64,000 bases of DNA. It comes from Agelas oroides. Its lineage: Eukaryota; Porifera; Demospongiae; Agelasida; Agelasidae. The first letter of the stretch is position 1. The number at the start of each line of letters is the position of its first letter. This document shows, in pieces, positions 1-14,200 of this stretch. Location of the stretch: assembly GCA_949130485.1 (NCBI GenBank), contig OX422196.1, positions 6,042,814-6,106,813 on the forward strand, written 5' to 3'. The translations under genes were made by a program, and so were the position numbers. The notes below the pieces were generated by a model. It was not told the DNA's origin. It made no database searches and saw nothing but the letters and a program-made list of their open reading frames with translations.

Positions 1-428
1 CTTGGTGGTAGTTTTACTGAACACAATGACCAGCTTCTGGAACATGAGCACAGCCTCTGCCCCCATGAACATTACAGCCACCAGCGTGAAGTAGTGGATC
101 AGGGCTGACACAAGCACACAGCCTCCGTACACACTTGTTTGGTTAATACCACATACAAAGACAATCAGCATGCAGAACAGGGCTATGCAGAGCTGAATGT
201 GAAATATTGTGGCATCCCGTTCACGAAGTTTCCTGTACAACAGAAAGTTTATGGTGTCAATTTTGGCAAGGCACATCACATACTGTGAACAAAACTAGTT
301 CTGAACTGAACTCACTTGAACCAAAGCAAGGTGAAAAAGGTGACAACAATCCCAACCAGAGAAAGGACCACACCAATAATGGTGAGTGTTTCCAGCAAAG
401 TTTGAAGTACAGCAGATGGCAAACAGTC
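1..428 (-). CDS. aGPCR exons 28-29: TM1-TM3 of the 7TM core (partial)
   Basis: Exon 428-316 encodes a TM1 segment ([20 protein letters not shown], then TFFTLLWFK). Exon 232-1 encodes the first loop (KKLRERDAT) and TM2-TM3 ([18 protein letters not shown], then [20 protein letters not shown], ending [13 protein letters not shown]). The LHYF-like ALIHYF, the extracellular Cys before TM3 and the Glu in MGAEA are typical of class B2 receptors. The junction is phase 2, restoring Lys across it. TM4-TM7 and the tail lie beyond the window. Confidence 0.93.
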
Positions 429-2171
429 CTGAAACCTTGAACAGATGTCCTGGAATTTTGGTAAAGAACAGGTACATGCATGTCATGGCTATATAAACAC
501 TGTATTTGTACACTGACAGTGGACAGCCCTCACTTCAAGACCACTATAGTAAAGTATAACGTACGGTATGACCTATTAGTGTTCATACAAAAGAGGTTGG
601 AAGCTAGTAATTTAGTAGTAAATGCAAAGTAGCAATCACAGTGGAATCCCTCTATAGCGGACACCATTGGGACCAACAATTTTGTCCTTTATAGTGAGGT
701 ATCCCTAACTCAGGGGCTTCCAGTATGTTTCCAGTAGGCGTGGTACTGCGTAATCGAGCTGTTGAAAACAACGTGGCTACATTTTCAGAGCTTTCCCTTG
801 CTGTATGCTGGCAGGGAAGGCTAAGCAGAGGCTAACGAGTAACAGCACCAATCTAATGTCAAGTTGTTAACTTCATCAGCGATGGTGGACAATCTTGCTG
901 AAAAGGTTGACGAGTGTCCACTAAATTGGGGTCGTTATGTATTGTTTGCGTACAATTTGGACAGCGAAAAGTGTCAGTTATACAGAGTAGTGGGGTGTAT
1001 TAAAGTCTATGGAGAAATGGTCGGGACTTTCAGAATCGTCTGTTATATCATGGGTGTCCGTGGTTGAGGGGTGTCCGTTCAATCATACAGATTGCCATAG
1101 CAGCGCATACTGAAGGGTGAAATCAAAAACATTTACTCTTTTGTTTTGGTCCTTAGTTGATACTGCAAGGGTGAGTTCTAGGTGGACAGTTAGGCCAGTA
1201 TAACAGCTTCTCATCTCTTACCCACACCATTTTTAGTGGCTGCTCACCAGTATATAGCCATTATTGCCAATATTGCACATGTCTAGGTAGTTCATCAATC
1301 TCGTGCTCTGAACAATGTCAGTACTACTGATTTAATTTGTAAACACAGCATACTGCAAAACACCTAAAAGTTGTCTCCTTTCATAAAACAATGGAGACTA
1401 CACATTATGCTTTTTAGGTTGCAGCAGCTCTTTGTACTGGTAATAGCTGCCCACCATCATGAACTTCAGGGAAAGTCTCTGATGAGAAACAGAACAACAG
1501 AACTCACCCTTGCAGTATCAACTAAGGACCAAAACAAAAGAGTAAATGTTTTTGATTTCACCCTTCAGTATGTGCTGCTATGGCAATCTGTATGATTGAA
1601 CGGACACCCCTCAACCACGGACACCCATGATATAACGGACGATTCTGAAAGTCCCGACCACTTCTCCATAGACTTTAATACATTAGAAACACCCCACTAC
1701 TCTGTATAACTGACACTTTTCGTGGTCCAAATTGTACGCAAACAATACATAACGACCCCGAATAGCGGTCTTGCCAGGCAGTATCCACTGAGTGAGTTTA
1801 CAAAGAAAGAGCATACATGGCAGGCTGTATACATCATTCATGTAGCACAAGTTGCTAGTTGTGTGTACACACAAACTAGCAACTAGTGCTACATGAATGA
1901 TGTATTACCAGTACAAAGAGCTGCTGCAACCTAAAAAGCACAATCTGCAGTCTCCATTGTTTTAGGAAAGGAGACAACTTTTAGCTGTTTTGCGGTATGC
2001 TGTGTTTACAAATTAAATCAGTAGTACTGACATTGTTCAGAGCACGAGATTGATGAACTACCTAGACATGTGCAATATAGCATCCAACTTCCTCTGGTAC
2101 ATGTTCACGTAGCTAGCTATTCAACATCCCTGTGGATAGGATTTACTATTGATCAACTACAGTTGCAGGAG

Positions 2172-2217
<46 letters not shown>

Positions 2218-5200
2218 GAAATGCTAACCACAAGGATTGCAAAGTTGGTGAGGTGGTTGCAGTTGCAGGTCACAACGTCTCCATTCACTTCTGCCGTCAC
2301 ACAACCTTCTGTTGTCCACTCTGTGTAACATAATGTAAACCAAGTTAGCTATAGGTAACACAGATTACATAGCTATAGGTTGGTGGGAAAGTGATAGTTG
2401 TGACAACAATATAAACAGCCAGTACTGAGTGCACACACCTTCAAGATCAAAATTCCAAGAGACACATCGAGGCCGTCCACTTGTGTCATTCTGCAATATT
2501 GATAACCAGGTGTAATTAAAAGGCTAGCCTAATGGTTTCAATTTAGCAAAATGCATTCCTGTCACTCACCCCAAGATCATTCAATCGCAGGAAGATGCTT
2601 ACAGGTTCCTCCAGTCCGCTAAAATTCAGTCCAGGCCCTACAGTAGCTGCAAGGATAGGACTACCTACAACAGCTGTAACTGAGGCATTTGTCTCCTGAT
2701 TTATCTGTGTTGCATTCATGATTGGGAAGAGCACTCCAACATCATAAACAGCGAAAAATATTCCAACATCGCGGCGTGTGATTGACTGGAAAAGAGAGGC
2801 TGGTAGAAAGGCAGCTGCAGTTTCACCCGAACTGAGGGTATTAATGTTGCTATTTCCTGTCTGCCCACTGGATGAGAAGCTTCTGCCATTTGCAGCCAGT
2901 TCAGTTTGTGATAACTACAGTAGTGGAGGGAAATGTGGCACAGGTTACAACTGGAATTTAAAGCTGAAGAGAAAATTGTCACAAGAAGAATGGCATATCA
3001 CACACTTAGCTGTCAACTGTACTAGTAAGATGTTCAAAAAAGATTCTCGAGCTCTTCATCTCAATGACCAAATTTCAGAAATTCACACTCACAGCACTCT
3101 GTAGCTCCCAACAAAGTGCATCTAAACCTTATTTCCTACACAGATATCCACATTTCCACGTTTTGCTGATGGAAGGCCAGCTGAATTGCTTTGACTTTCT
3201 GGAAGAACGGCAGCTTTGTTGAATGTGTAATATGGTAAATCAGTACTAAGCCGAGAGGCATTGAAGCAACTTGCATCATCGGTAGTGACAGGGGACAATC
3301 CCATGTACACTTGTACTGTGAGCAGCGAAAACCAAGACTATAGTGATTTTGTGTGTACGCGTTTATGGAACACACTCTATGACGGAGCTAAACCAAAAGC
3401 TCACTAAAAGCATGCCCAGATGTAGAAGATGCTCACCACGGGGCGTTTACTTTACACGAGGGAAAAAATATCTATGCAACAAATTGAGGGTCAAAGAGGG
3501 AGCAGAGCATGCGCTCGAAGGGGGCATATCTTCAGGACCTTGTGGTATGCATATGACTATTAGCATGCAAACAATTTTGATAGAGGATGGTCCGGTTCAA
3601 AGAAGGGCTAAACTGGGGAAATCAAGGAGTGATTTAGAGAAGCCCAAAAGCCTTTCATCTTCAACCCTGATAAGTTACATAGCACAGTATGTAGTATCAC
3701 TGTATCATATTCAACACTTTACATCACACTTTGGGAAGAGTGCACAAATCTGCAGCATGATCTTCCACGTTATCATGCAACCAAACTCACAAGCTCAGCA
3801 ACAAAGAGAATGTTCTCTGTCATGAAAGAGAAGCGCTCCCCATCTTGCAGCTGCTGAGCAAATGCACTCACAATTACTTCAAAGGAACGCACAACACTGC
3901 AAGAAGCAAGATACATAGTAGCTATAAAATCAGCTATCTGTTTCATGTTTAGCAACTGGAATTTAAGATGGGTCTGTGTAAGATACTGTAGTCGTTTATG
4001 AAATGGCCAAAATGAATTGCTTTAACTTTTCGGCACTGACTAGAATGTATCAAATTGTTTTCCATAGCATTCGAACGAAATAGAACAGTTTGTGAACGGT
4101 TTTAGGTCGAGATCAAGATGGACTGCCTTGTATTGTCAAGACCTTCGAAGACTTGTAATGATACCTTCACTCTAGCGTAACACTATCCTCCTTGCACTGT
4201 TCATCCTGTCGAGTTGCACGAAGCCTGAGGCTGAGCTGTCATAATACTGCAACTTACCCGCATTGGTCTACTGTAAAAACTGTAGCAACAGTGAGTCTAC
4301 ACATTGCAATCTGTTTCAAAGTGTACTTGTAAAGTTTCTTGGTTGCTGAGAAATGCAGATATGCAGATATGCAGATATGCATAGCAGCTAGCTTGCTAGT
4401 CAATTTTGTTTAGTACCCAGAGAAGGGTTTCCATTGATTAGAAGGCTTGTTAAAATTCAAAAACAACTCGTTCCATGAATTAGAGCAAAGCATTCCAATA
4501 ATTAGAACATTCCATAAATTAGGGTGACTATGGTAATTGTTCTCTACCCAATTAATACAAATCTAGCCTACTTTCTTCATGCATGCTCACTTTGAGGAGT
4601 TTGTTTGTAGCACATCTACATTCCACTGTTGTAGTCCCTCCAAAATGTTGATCAAGTTCTGCACTGTCTGATAAAGAGAGGGATACAGAACGATTAGACC
4701 ATGTTACATACCTTCTAATATCAATACAATACTAGGCACCCCCACATGAAAGGCACCCGTTACCGCGCAAACGGAAGTGAATTTGCTGATAATTTTGAAT
4801 GTAGCGGCTAATTTTCGCCAGTGTCTATCTCCGATTGTAAGCAAGCTATCGACACAGGATGCAAATCAAAATACAGGCAAGGTCTCTTGATAAAACATAT
4901 CCGGGAATTAGCAAAAAGCTCTAACGGGTTCGTTAGTTCCATTCGCTTTAAGTTGGTGTGCGGGGGTTGGCAATGATCGATCGATTGCTGACTGTATCTC
5001 TGGTTCTTTAACACGCTATAAACATTGGACAGAAATTAGCAGAAAAAGAACCTCTAGGCCTAAAGTATATCGCAGCTAAACCGTTCCCACACAACTGCAC
5101 ACTACCAGAAAATTACATACGTTTAGTAGTACCCCATGAAAATAAGCACCCATTCTGGTTGCTAATTTCAAAAATAGGCACCGGTGCTTAATATCTCAAT

Positions 5201-8200
5201 TTTATGGTATACTGTTTGAGCAAACCAGCAGCAAACTTACTGTATTTGGAATGACAGTCATCTCACTGATGAGTGCTGCAGACCTTGCTATACCAGCTGT
5301 AACCATGGCAAGGTTATTTGTAGTCTGTTCCTGTTCATCTATGATTGCACCCCTCACTGCTCCACTTAAATTCGTGATCACTTCCTCATAGTTGTCAAGT
5401 GTGATGTTATCCTGCAAGTGTGTATAGATCACACTGTTAGAATTTTGCCAAGTACCATCATAGTCTAAGATTTATTGCTCATTTGTAGCCATCACCATGG
5501 TAACAGGTTTTTCTTACCTCGTTATTGAAACTCATGGAAGAACTAGGAGCTCATGGAAGAACTAGGAACTCATGGAACTCATGGAAGAACTAGGAACTCA
5601 TAGAAGAACTGGGAGCTCATGGAAGAACTGGGAGTTCATGGAAGAACTAGGAGCTCATGGAAGAACTAGGAACTCATGGAAGAACTAGGAGCTCATGGAA
5701 GAACTAGGAACTCATGGAAGAACTAGGAGCTCATTAGTTAGTTAATCGGGACAGAGACGATGGCTACTAAGTATGTTAGATCATTTTTCGCACATACTAC
5801 TTGCAGCTTTGCCACTTCGTAGTATACGTGAAGAAAGACCTAACACATACTTGAACAGTTAGAGTTTCTATACTAATACCAGATGCCCACAGTAACACTC
5901 ACAAAGTTGATAGATGTAAAAGGGATGCAGAGAGAAGGGTCCACACTCTCCCACACACCAGACTGGCTGCACGTCCTGGTGATATTGACAGCAGGGTTTT
6001 CAGGACAGCGGAGGGACTGGGTGGTGCCAACAGGAGTATCTGTCCAGGTTAGAAAACCTGTGGTCTCTCCATTACAGAAGCCAGTTGCTAGAGGAATGGT
6101 GAGATGGAAGGGTAGGTATGCATGTGATAAGGGAGGGAGAGGAAAGGTCCTGGAGTGTGAAAGTGGAAAATATAGCCTAGTTTGGAGAAATACAGCTGCC
6201 TATGTAGAACTCAATATGGTGCTGTAAAATATTAATATGCATCAGAAGCAAAGACATACTCAGAGAAGACATTCTACCGTAGCCGTAGATTATTTCGTGT
6301 GGCAATTATTGCGCGGTCTAGCCACTTCAATGTATTACACGAATATTTCGCGGGGGAAATTTTCACAGGTATACATTACCGCGAAATTTCACCACATCAC
6401 TAAACTAAGTAGTGGCACGTGCGAGTCATGGAGGAAGAGTTGGTGATCGAGCTGTGTGTGCGTGGCTACCATGTTTATAAAGACATTTGGGAAGCAGCTA
6501 TCGGGGAAGAACTACCGTGTGAACGAGAAACTAGGAACACTAACGACAGATATGCTGTAGCTGTGAAAAAAGACAGCACGGAGAGTTAGAGTGTTACAAA
6601 TTTCGCACATGAAAATATTCGCAGTCCCGCTTCAACCGCAAATACCGCGAAAATTTCTACACTGCGAATTTAACTATGGCTACGGTATATACTAAATTTC
6701 ATGTTAGAGCTGGAGCAAGCAGTATTTGAGTAGCCAGGGGCAATGTAGAAGATGTACTTTGCACAGAGTTTTGTGGAAGCATGCAACATTATGGGGTCTG
6801 GGGGGCTTGCAACCCCCCAAACCCCCACAAGGAAAATTTGTAGAAATTTGATTGTTCCACATTATAAGGATTCCGAAATGCGCTGCGCAATTCCAGGATT
6901 GCGCAAATTCCTAGATTGCGCGGAACAAATAATTATACCAATGAAATAGGTTGAGATCATGAAATGGTAGTGAGTTACAATTTTAAGTCCGAATTACCTG
7001 ATACAACTTCAAGAGCAAAAGTTGGGTTTGCTGTGGTAATGATAGCAGCAGCACGCTGTGCAACTGCAACAACATCCACAGTGGGTACAAAGTTTGTGAT
7101 GACACATTCAATCCGCTGTAGCCTTCGCTGAATGTCAATCTCTTGTCTATATAATGTATATAGATATAGACATCAATGTTACCTAGCATTATAGAAGATG
7201 TTTTACCTAGTAATACAGAGGACATGTTACCTAGCAGTATAGAGGACATGTTACCTAGCAGTATAGAGGACATGTTACCTAGCAGTATAGAAGACATGTT
7301 ACCTAGCAGTATAAAAGACACGTTACCTAGCAGTATAGAAGACACGTTACCTAGCAATATAGAAGACACGTTACCTAGCAGTATAGAAGACATGTTACCT
7401 AGCAGTATAGAAGACACGTTACCTAGCAGTATAGAAGACATGTTACCTAGCAGTATAGAAGACATGTTACCTAGCAATATAGAAGACATGTTACCTAGCA
7501 ATATAGAAGACATGTTACCTAGCAATATAGAAGACATGTTACCTAGCAATATAGAAGACATGTTACCTAGCAATAAGGGAGCAGTTCACAGTTTGAGTTC
7601 CAGGTACTTCACTAACTACATTCCTCAGCTGTAGGTAGAGAAATTACCTACATGTAAACCATACTGTAACATGAAAACACAATGATCAAGTGAGCATCCA
7701 TTTTCAGGGCAATAGTTCATTCTCAGGAAGTGTGGTATATATGAGAACAGGGATTGTATATACCTACCCTAGGAATCTAGTTATTTACAGCATTATTTGC
7801 CATGGCTTACAAGGGTGTTGGCACCGCCTATGATTGTCTCCACTGTGGTGTTACGCTCCGGGACAGAGAAACGAATGGTAGAAGACCTAACAAACTCAGG
7901 AACTGCAACATAAACAATACACATGACAAGGTAGCTAGCAAGCAGTGAATGACATTTAGTGTGTCAATACATACATAGCTAAGTATATGATAAAGACTGT
8001 CCAGAATGTTGTGTGGAAGTACTGTAGCTATAGATGCATGTTACATACAAAGGTATACTCTAGACCAGGAATACTTGGTCACATATACCAGGTACAAAGG
8101 TATACTCTAGACCGGGAATACTTGGTCACATATACCAGGTACAAAGGTATACTCTAGACCAGGAATACTTGGTCACATATACCAGGTACAAAGGTATACT

Positions 8201-11200
8201 CTAGACCGGGAATACTTGGTCACATATACCAGGTACAAAGGTATACTCTAGACCAGGAATACTTGGTCACATATACCAGGTACAAAGGTATACTCTAGAC
8301 CAGGAATACTTGGTCACATATACCAGGTACAAAGGTATACTCTAGACCAGGAATATTTGGTCACATATACCAGGTACAAAGGTCACACACAAAGATTCAT
8401 GTAATGCTTACACAGCTTTTCACTCGTTTAATTCTCATTGCACAGATGAAAATGATGTAACTTTCCTGTTCATTAATGTAAGATAGCCATCTATGTACAG
8501 TAATACCTACTCTATTGTAGAAGCACATAATAATAACGGAATTAGCAGAGAAAGGAGTATGCAACAACTATCAACTAAGAGTTTTTTCACACTCTAGTCC
8601 TTCTATTTCTCTCATCATTTTAATTGAATTTAATCACTGGTTAGAAGCAATAACTCTCATACTCATATAATGCAAGAAGGAAAGTAGCCCTAATCCCAAG
8701 TTCTTTTCATAAAGTGTGTCTCAAAACACAATAGAGCTGAGGATGTGAAGAGTGAAGTTCTCTACCACCAGTTTGAGATCAAAATCAAACATTTACTTGG
8801 CAGCATGTACACATGGGCTGATGTGTCACTTGCTCACCTTGCACATTGACAGTGATGTTCACTTCAGTCTGTTGTCCCACTGTGTTGTTGACTACACATC
8901 GGTACTCACCAGCATCTTCACGACGAATACTGGTGGTGCTCAAAACAATGAAACCCCTGAATGGATTCACTTCTTCTCCTCCTTCACCTCCTACTTGTCT
9001 AGGCTCAAGAGGGCCATCTCCACCTGAGGCATGCAATGATAGTCACTACTGAGCAGTTACATTTTGGAGTAGAAGTGCAATTACTTGTAGCAACTTCTTA
9101 GCTATTGCACAGTCAAAGATCATATCAGGCCCTGATTATTGAATTGGATACAGAATAGTATGCAGTATGTATCTTCAAACCTGGATTAGTTGGAATTTCA
9201 ATTGGTATCAAGTCGCTACCATTCACACGGAACACTAATAGCTGTAATGTAGATGGGTAGGAATACTGGTCTACTTCGCAGGTCAAGACAAAATTAGCAC
9301 CCTCCTCTATGGTGTATATTCCATCAGTGGAAGGAGGCCCCAAGATGATTCTGGGAGGAGCTGTCAGATGAAGGGAGGATAAATAATGTCCAGCTTACTA
9401 GGAGGCAACAATTCATAACATTTGATGCGACAAGTGACTGTGGTATACAAGTTTAAAATGACACTGCATTTCAGAAACCACTTCCACCACTGTGCCATGA
9501 CTGTGCCGCAAGCGCAGCTCTAGAATGCATAAACAAAGCTCCGGTGAAACTCCAGTATAGGCACACGATTTAGGCCTTCTGCATCTTCAGAAGAAGCCAC
9601 CTGCCTTGCAAAAGAAGCTTTACAATTCTCCAATAAAAAACTTCCGATTTGCAGTGAAGCTGTGCCACAAACACTTGTATGCAAAAAATGTTCTGAACGA
9701 TGGTGAAGATGTGTACCGTAGTTAAGATATAATGTGCGCCAAATATCAGGCACACTGTTCCCAATTAACTTAAGGTGTGGCCCTTCAGCAATTTAGACAT
9801 TCTACTCTGGTACTGACATGTCGTATTCAGCAGAGTCTACACTCTGCCATTAGCTGTAACTGCACATCATGGCAGCAGCTGAACAACAGATCAGCTTGAT
9901 CACAGACACCTGCAGAAAGCACTCTTATTTCATTGTCTACATAGGCAAGTTAACTATCTAAAGCTAGCTTCAGTTCTTGTGAAAAAGGTCACAAGTCAGG
10001 TGTCAGTGTTGCACACAAGCAAGTACGTGCATAAATGCTCAATAAGCTTCTCTGAGAAGAGACCACCAATGCACTGCCTTGGAGACACATACATACATGC
10101 AGGTCCTTGTATATGATCATACCTATGCATGTAACAGCAGCATCCTGACTACATGGGGTCTGTTGCTCTGTTTGCCGTTTCCGGTTCTGGTTCTGGGGTC
10201 CAAGGACACAACTGACCTCAAGCAAATTTTGCTCAACACCCCCACACATGAGATTGCTCAGGTGAACTGGCACCACAGACTGATTGACAGGGATGATGGC
10301 ACCACGATTTAATCTATTCAAGTTTGATCCTACACGAAAAGAAAAGAAGTCTTACCACCAACCCATACGTTCAACTAGTATTGCAAATAGTATTGCAAAA
10401 TACACAGTATATCTCACCCTGTCCACCAAAGTTGCCAAATCCCAGCTGCCTGCAGACCACGTCTGCCTCTCTTCTATCCCAGTCTCTATCACCACAGACT
10501 ATCCCCCATGTGTTTCCCATGCACACTTCCACCTGGCCACTACTGTTTGTCACCCTGTGTGTCAGTCTAACATCCCCGTCAGCACAGTTGGCACGCTGGA
10601 AGTCTGAAGAACAAACATTTTGATACTGTAGGTTCAACAGTTGATTACTACACAATCAATGACAAATTGATGTTTACTCTTCTGTTCTGAAAATACTTGT
10701 CCATTACCCCGGCGACCCATTGCCAGATGTTCTATCTCCCCAAAAAGCAAACAAACAAACAAACAAACAAACAAACAAACAAACAACAAACAACAGACAA
10801 CAGCATGTGATAGTTGCACCATGGGTTTCCAGATTGTTGCATGTCTGAGGGTGGAAATGCCAATGGTTACCATGAAGTTAAACAACCACAATTACTCCAG
10901 TAGTGGGAACATGCTGCTACTAGATAAGGAAAACATTTCCTAACAATGGAAGATTGCTGACGATGATGATTTTCAGCTGGTTACTAGGACAAAGCGATGG
11001 TGAGAGCCCTAAGCAGTTTGCAGAGGCCAAAATCTGGAGGCGGCCATCAAGGACCCACTCACTTTCAGAACCAACAGGCTAGGATCATTCCAGTCTAAAC
11101 TGCATGGTCACAAGGCATTGATGGTTTTTGAGTATATCAGCTATGTACCTGGTTTTGACCAACACTGTGAAGCTCTTGCTAATGTTCCTTCTGATGTTAC

Positions 11201-14200
11201 TAAAAATATGAGCTCCCAAAGAGCAGTGAGCTTGATCTAAAAGCCACCAGAACATTCCTGCATCAACCATTCACATTCTTCCATCCTCTACTTTCTATTC
11301 CTGTTCAGTTGGTAAATTCTAGCATCTAAACAAACTTTTAAAAGCTCAAACATCTATCCCAACAGACAATAAATTCAGCAAGTTTGGTTCCAGATGGTAG
11401 CCCTGTTCCCACCCAGCTTCCCATCACTTGCCATACAAACAGTGAAGAAGGAAGGGCTTGAAAACATTTACTAGTTAAGTGACATCAAGGATGCTAGAAA
11501 GGGTATAATGATGTCACCACAATTGAATATACAACAAGATCAAAGGTTCTGCCTATTACACTGGGATTGCAGGCCTGGTTATATACGTACATATCAGGCC
11601 CATAGGCAGTGGGGGTTCGAGGGGGTTCACTCGAACCCCCCTTTTGGCCTCCACAAAGATTTTATACACTGCCTAACTGTACATTTTAAGTGCCCTACCG
11701 TTTGAAAGTGGTCCACTAGCCTCGATGCTATTAAGAATCACCGTTGTGCAAACGAGTCTGGTTGCAGCTGTGCAAGTTTGTTCATGGAGGATCAGCGTGG
11801 AATGCACGCGTAAGCGGTTTACGCCGCTGTAATGAAAGGACGCGTGTAAATATGTGCATAAATAAATCGCTATTTCAGGCGCTCAAGAGTTCACCAGTTG
11901 TCCTTCTAGTGAGTTGCCGCCAACGATCAAGCGGCAACTGAACAGCTTTCAGTCATACCAACTTTCTGAAAACGCATGGAAACGTACGGTGTATTATGGT
12001 AGTCGTATAAGCTTGATGCTTTTCTGACATATTTTCAGTATTCTCTGCACTATTTCACCATCTGTCACCCCACCTGCTGTTCTGTCAACCGTAGTACCTT
12101 CTCTCGTGGAAATTCGATGTCAGCTGGCTTAGCAAATGCATATATGGACAGCCAAAAATTGGATACAATACTCTACGAGCCATGTAGCGTAAACTGCTAC
12201 TACAGCTCTGGTTCTGTCCCAAAATGGCCACAGAAGCAATCTCAGAGCATCTAATTTTCCTGGGGGAGCATGCCCCCAGACCCTGCTAGTCTTGCATGGT
12301 TATACATACATGCATACACACCAGACATCCATGTAACCCCGCTTGCAAAAATCCTGGCTATTGGCCTGCATATGATATTTATGCACACATTCCTACAAGA
12401 TATGTAAGGTATATGTCCATCCTTACCATCACACCGTACTCCAACAAGTCTTGTTTGGCTAGTAACAACTTGTTGTTGAGGTCCAATCAAACTGTTTACA
12501 CGAGCAATCGGTGGTGATCCTAAGACATTGTTAAAACCACAGTCAATAAGTCTTTCTGGAAGTCCACCAATTTGAATAAATTGTTGGTTCACAAAACCGA
12601 ACTGTTGAGCACAATTGGGACTGTCAAACAAGACTGGAGCAGGGGTTCCCCCATATATAGCTGGTGAGATTGGAATTGCACCTGAAAGGAAAAATAATAT
12701 CATTTGTTTATGCAGCTGAAAATGGTCCTACTAGGATCAAGGCTTTATAATGGTGATTAAGGCGTCTCACTAGTCTAGAGAAACAGGTCCATGATTGAGT
12801 TTGGGCCTACAGCTTAGAATGCTACATATAAAAATGGCACCATTTCTGCTTGGTAGTCACTGTCAGTAATAGGTTTTTTCTTACTATGGTGATGAGGTAC
12901 ATGGAGGGTCTAGGAGCTCATGTTGATAAGGACAGGGATAGTGACTGCCAAGCATGTTAGATCTTTGCTTTTCTTGTAGTTTATGTATGTACATTAAATA
13001 ATGAAAGTCGTATACAATGTACAAGCTAGCTTAAACACTTTCAGCACCATACTAGGACTACGCATGCGCATGATGCCTCGCGCCGCTCCAAGCGCCATGC
13101 GCGGATGGGGCGCGCGGCGCAGGCGTCAGGTGTTGCTCGTTAAGTAGTGGAGTCCAAAGAACAACGGTAACGTGAAGAGTGAGCCTAAATACCTGGCTTG
13201 CGAAGAATCTCCAGTACGTGCTTTCTACTTTTGAACTCTTTCTTGTTCTTCTGTCGCTCTCTTGGCTTTCTACGGTGGGCTGACTTCTTTGCTTTTTTGT
13301 TTTTTCTCAACCGGAGTCAGCAGCCGTCGGCTGCGTTCAGCACTCGTTTATGCACTTCGCTCCGCAAATACGTACGTTGCGAAGGGCCAGTCGCGCTGTT
13401 CTCCCCGTCCTCCATCGGCAAGAAATGTCGTCCTGGCTTCGTCGTGTAATGTACGTATCGGGCGATATCCTGCCTGGGCGTGAGCGCAAATTGACATACC
13501 GAGCGTGACCTCAAATTGACATTCCTAAGCGATACCGCAAATTGACATTCCTAAGCGTGACCGACACGTACGTACGTACGTACGCACGTACATTGCGAGA
13601 ATAGATCCCTCATTCAGAGCCTCGCGCTAATGCGCTCGGCAACAAAGCTATCTGAACTCATACGTGTTTCAGGACTGTCATGGCTTAGGTCTAAATTTCT
13701 CTTCCATACATAGCCCTCGTAGAAACCATGATCTATGTATTGGCTATACTACCTATACGAGGAGTATATCGTGTTTATACTCCAAGCATAGGTAGTATTG
13801 TATAGCTGGAAATTTTGATGGGGAATTAAACTTGGCGGTTTGGTGGTCGGGGTTGAAACCGCCAAATTAAAAATCCGCCAATATTATTTCGTACGCCAAG
13901 CGCTTTCTTCACCACTATCTACATCTTCAGACTGCAACCATTGTCATACAACTGCTAATGAGCTAAGCGCTTTGCGAACACAAACTGTATGAGAACTGGT
14001 GGCTATATTTGTAGCACTTCATGGTATTAAACTGCAATTTCAATAAACAACGGGCATTTTGTGTCCATGTTACTATTCCACTTGGTACCTCTGATGTCAA
14101 AGTGTTACACCATCACATGCAAATCCATTAAAGCTCTGAGACAAATCTAGAATGGGTGCGAGGCTACTTCTTGGCCGGTTTGTCTATTGTTTTCCTAGCA

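Noticed and set aside
3343-3825. 160-codon plus-strand frame
   Set aside because: It spans mobile-element-like sequence and the antisense of a GAIN exon; no conserved motif.
6983-7573. 196-codon minus-strand frame of MLGNMSSI repeats
   Set aside because: A product of the 24-bp minisatellite. It overlaps a receptor exon in a different frame from the one that splices correctly.
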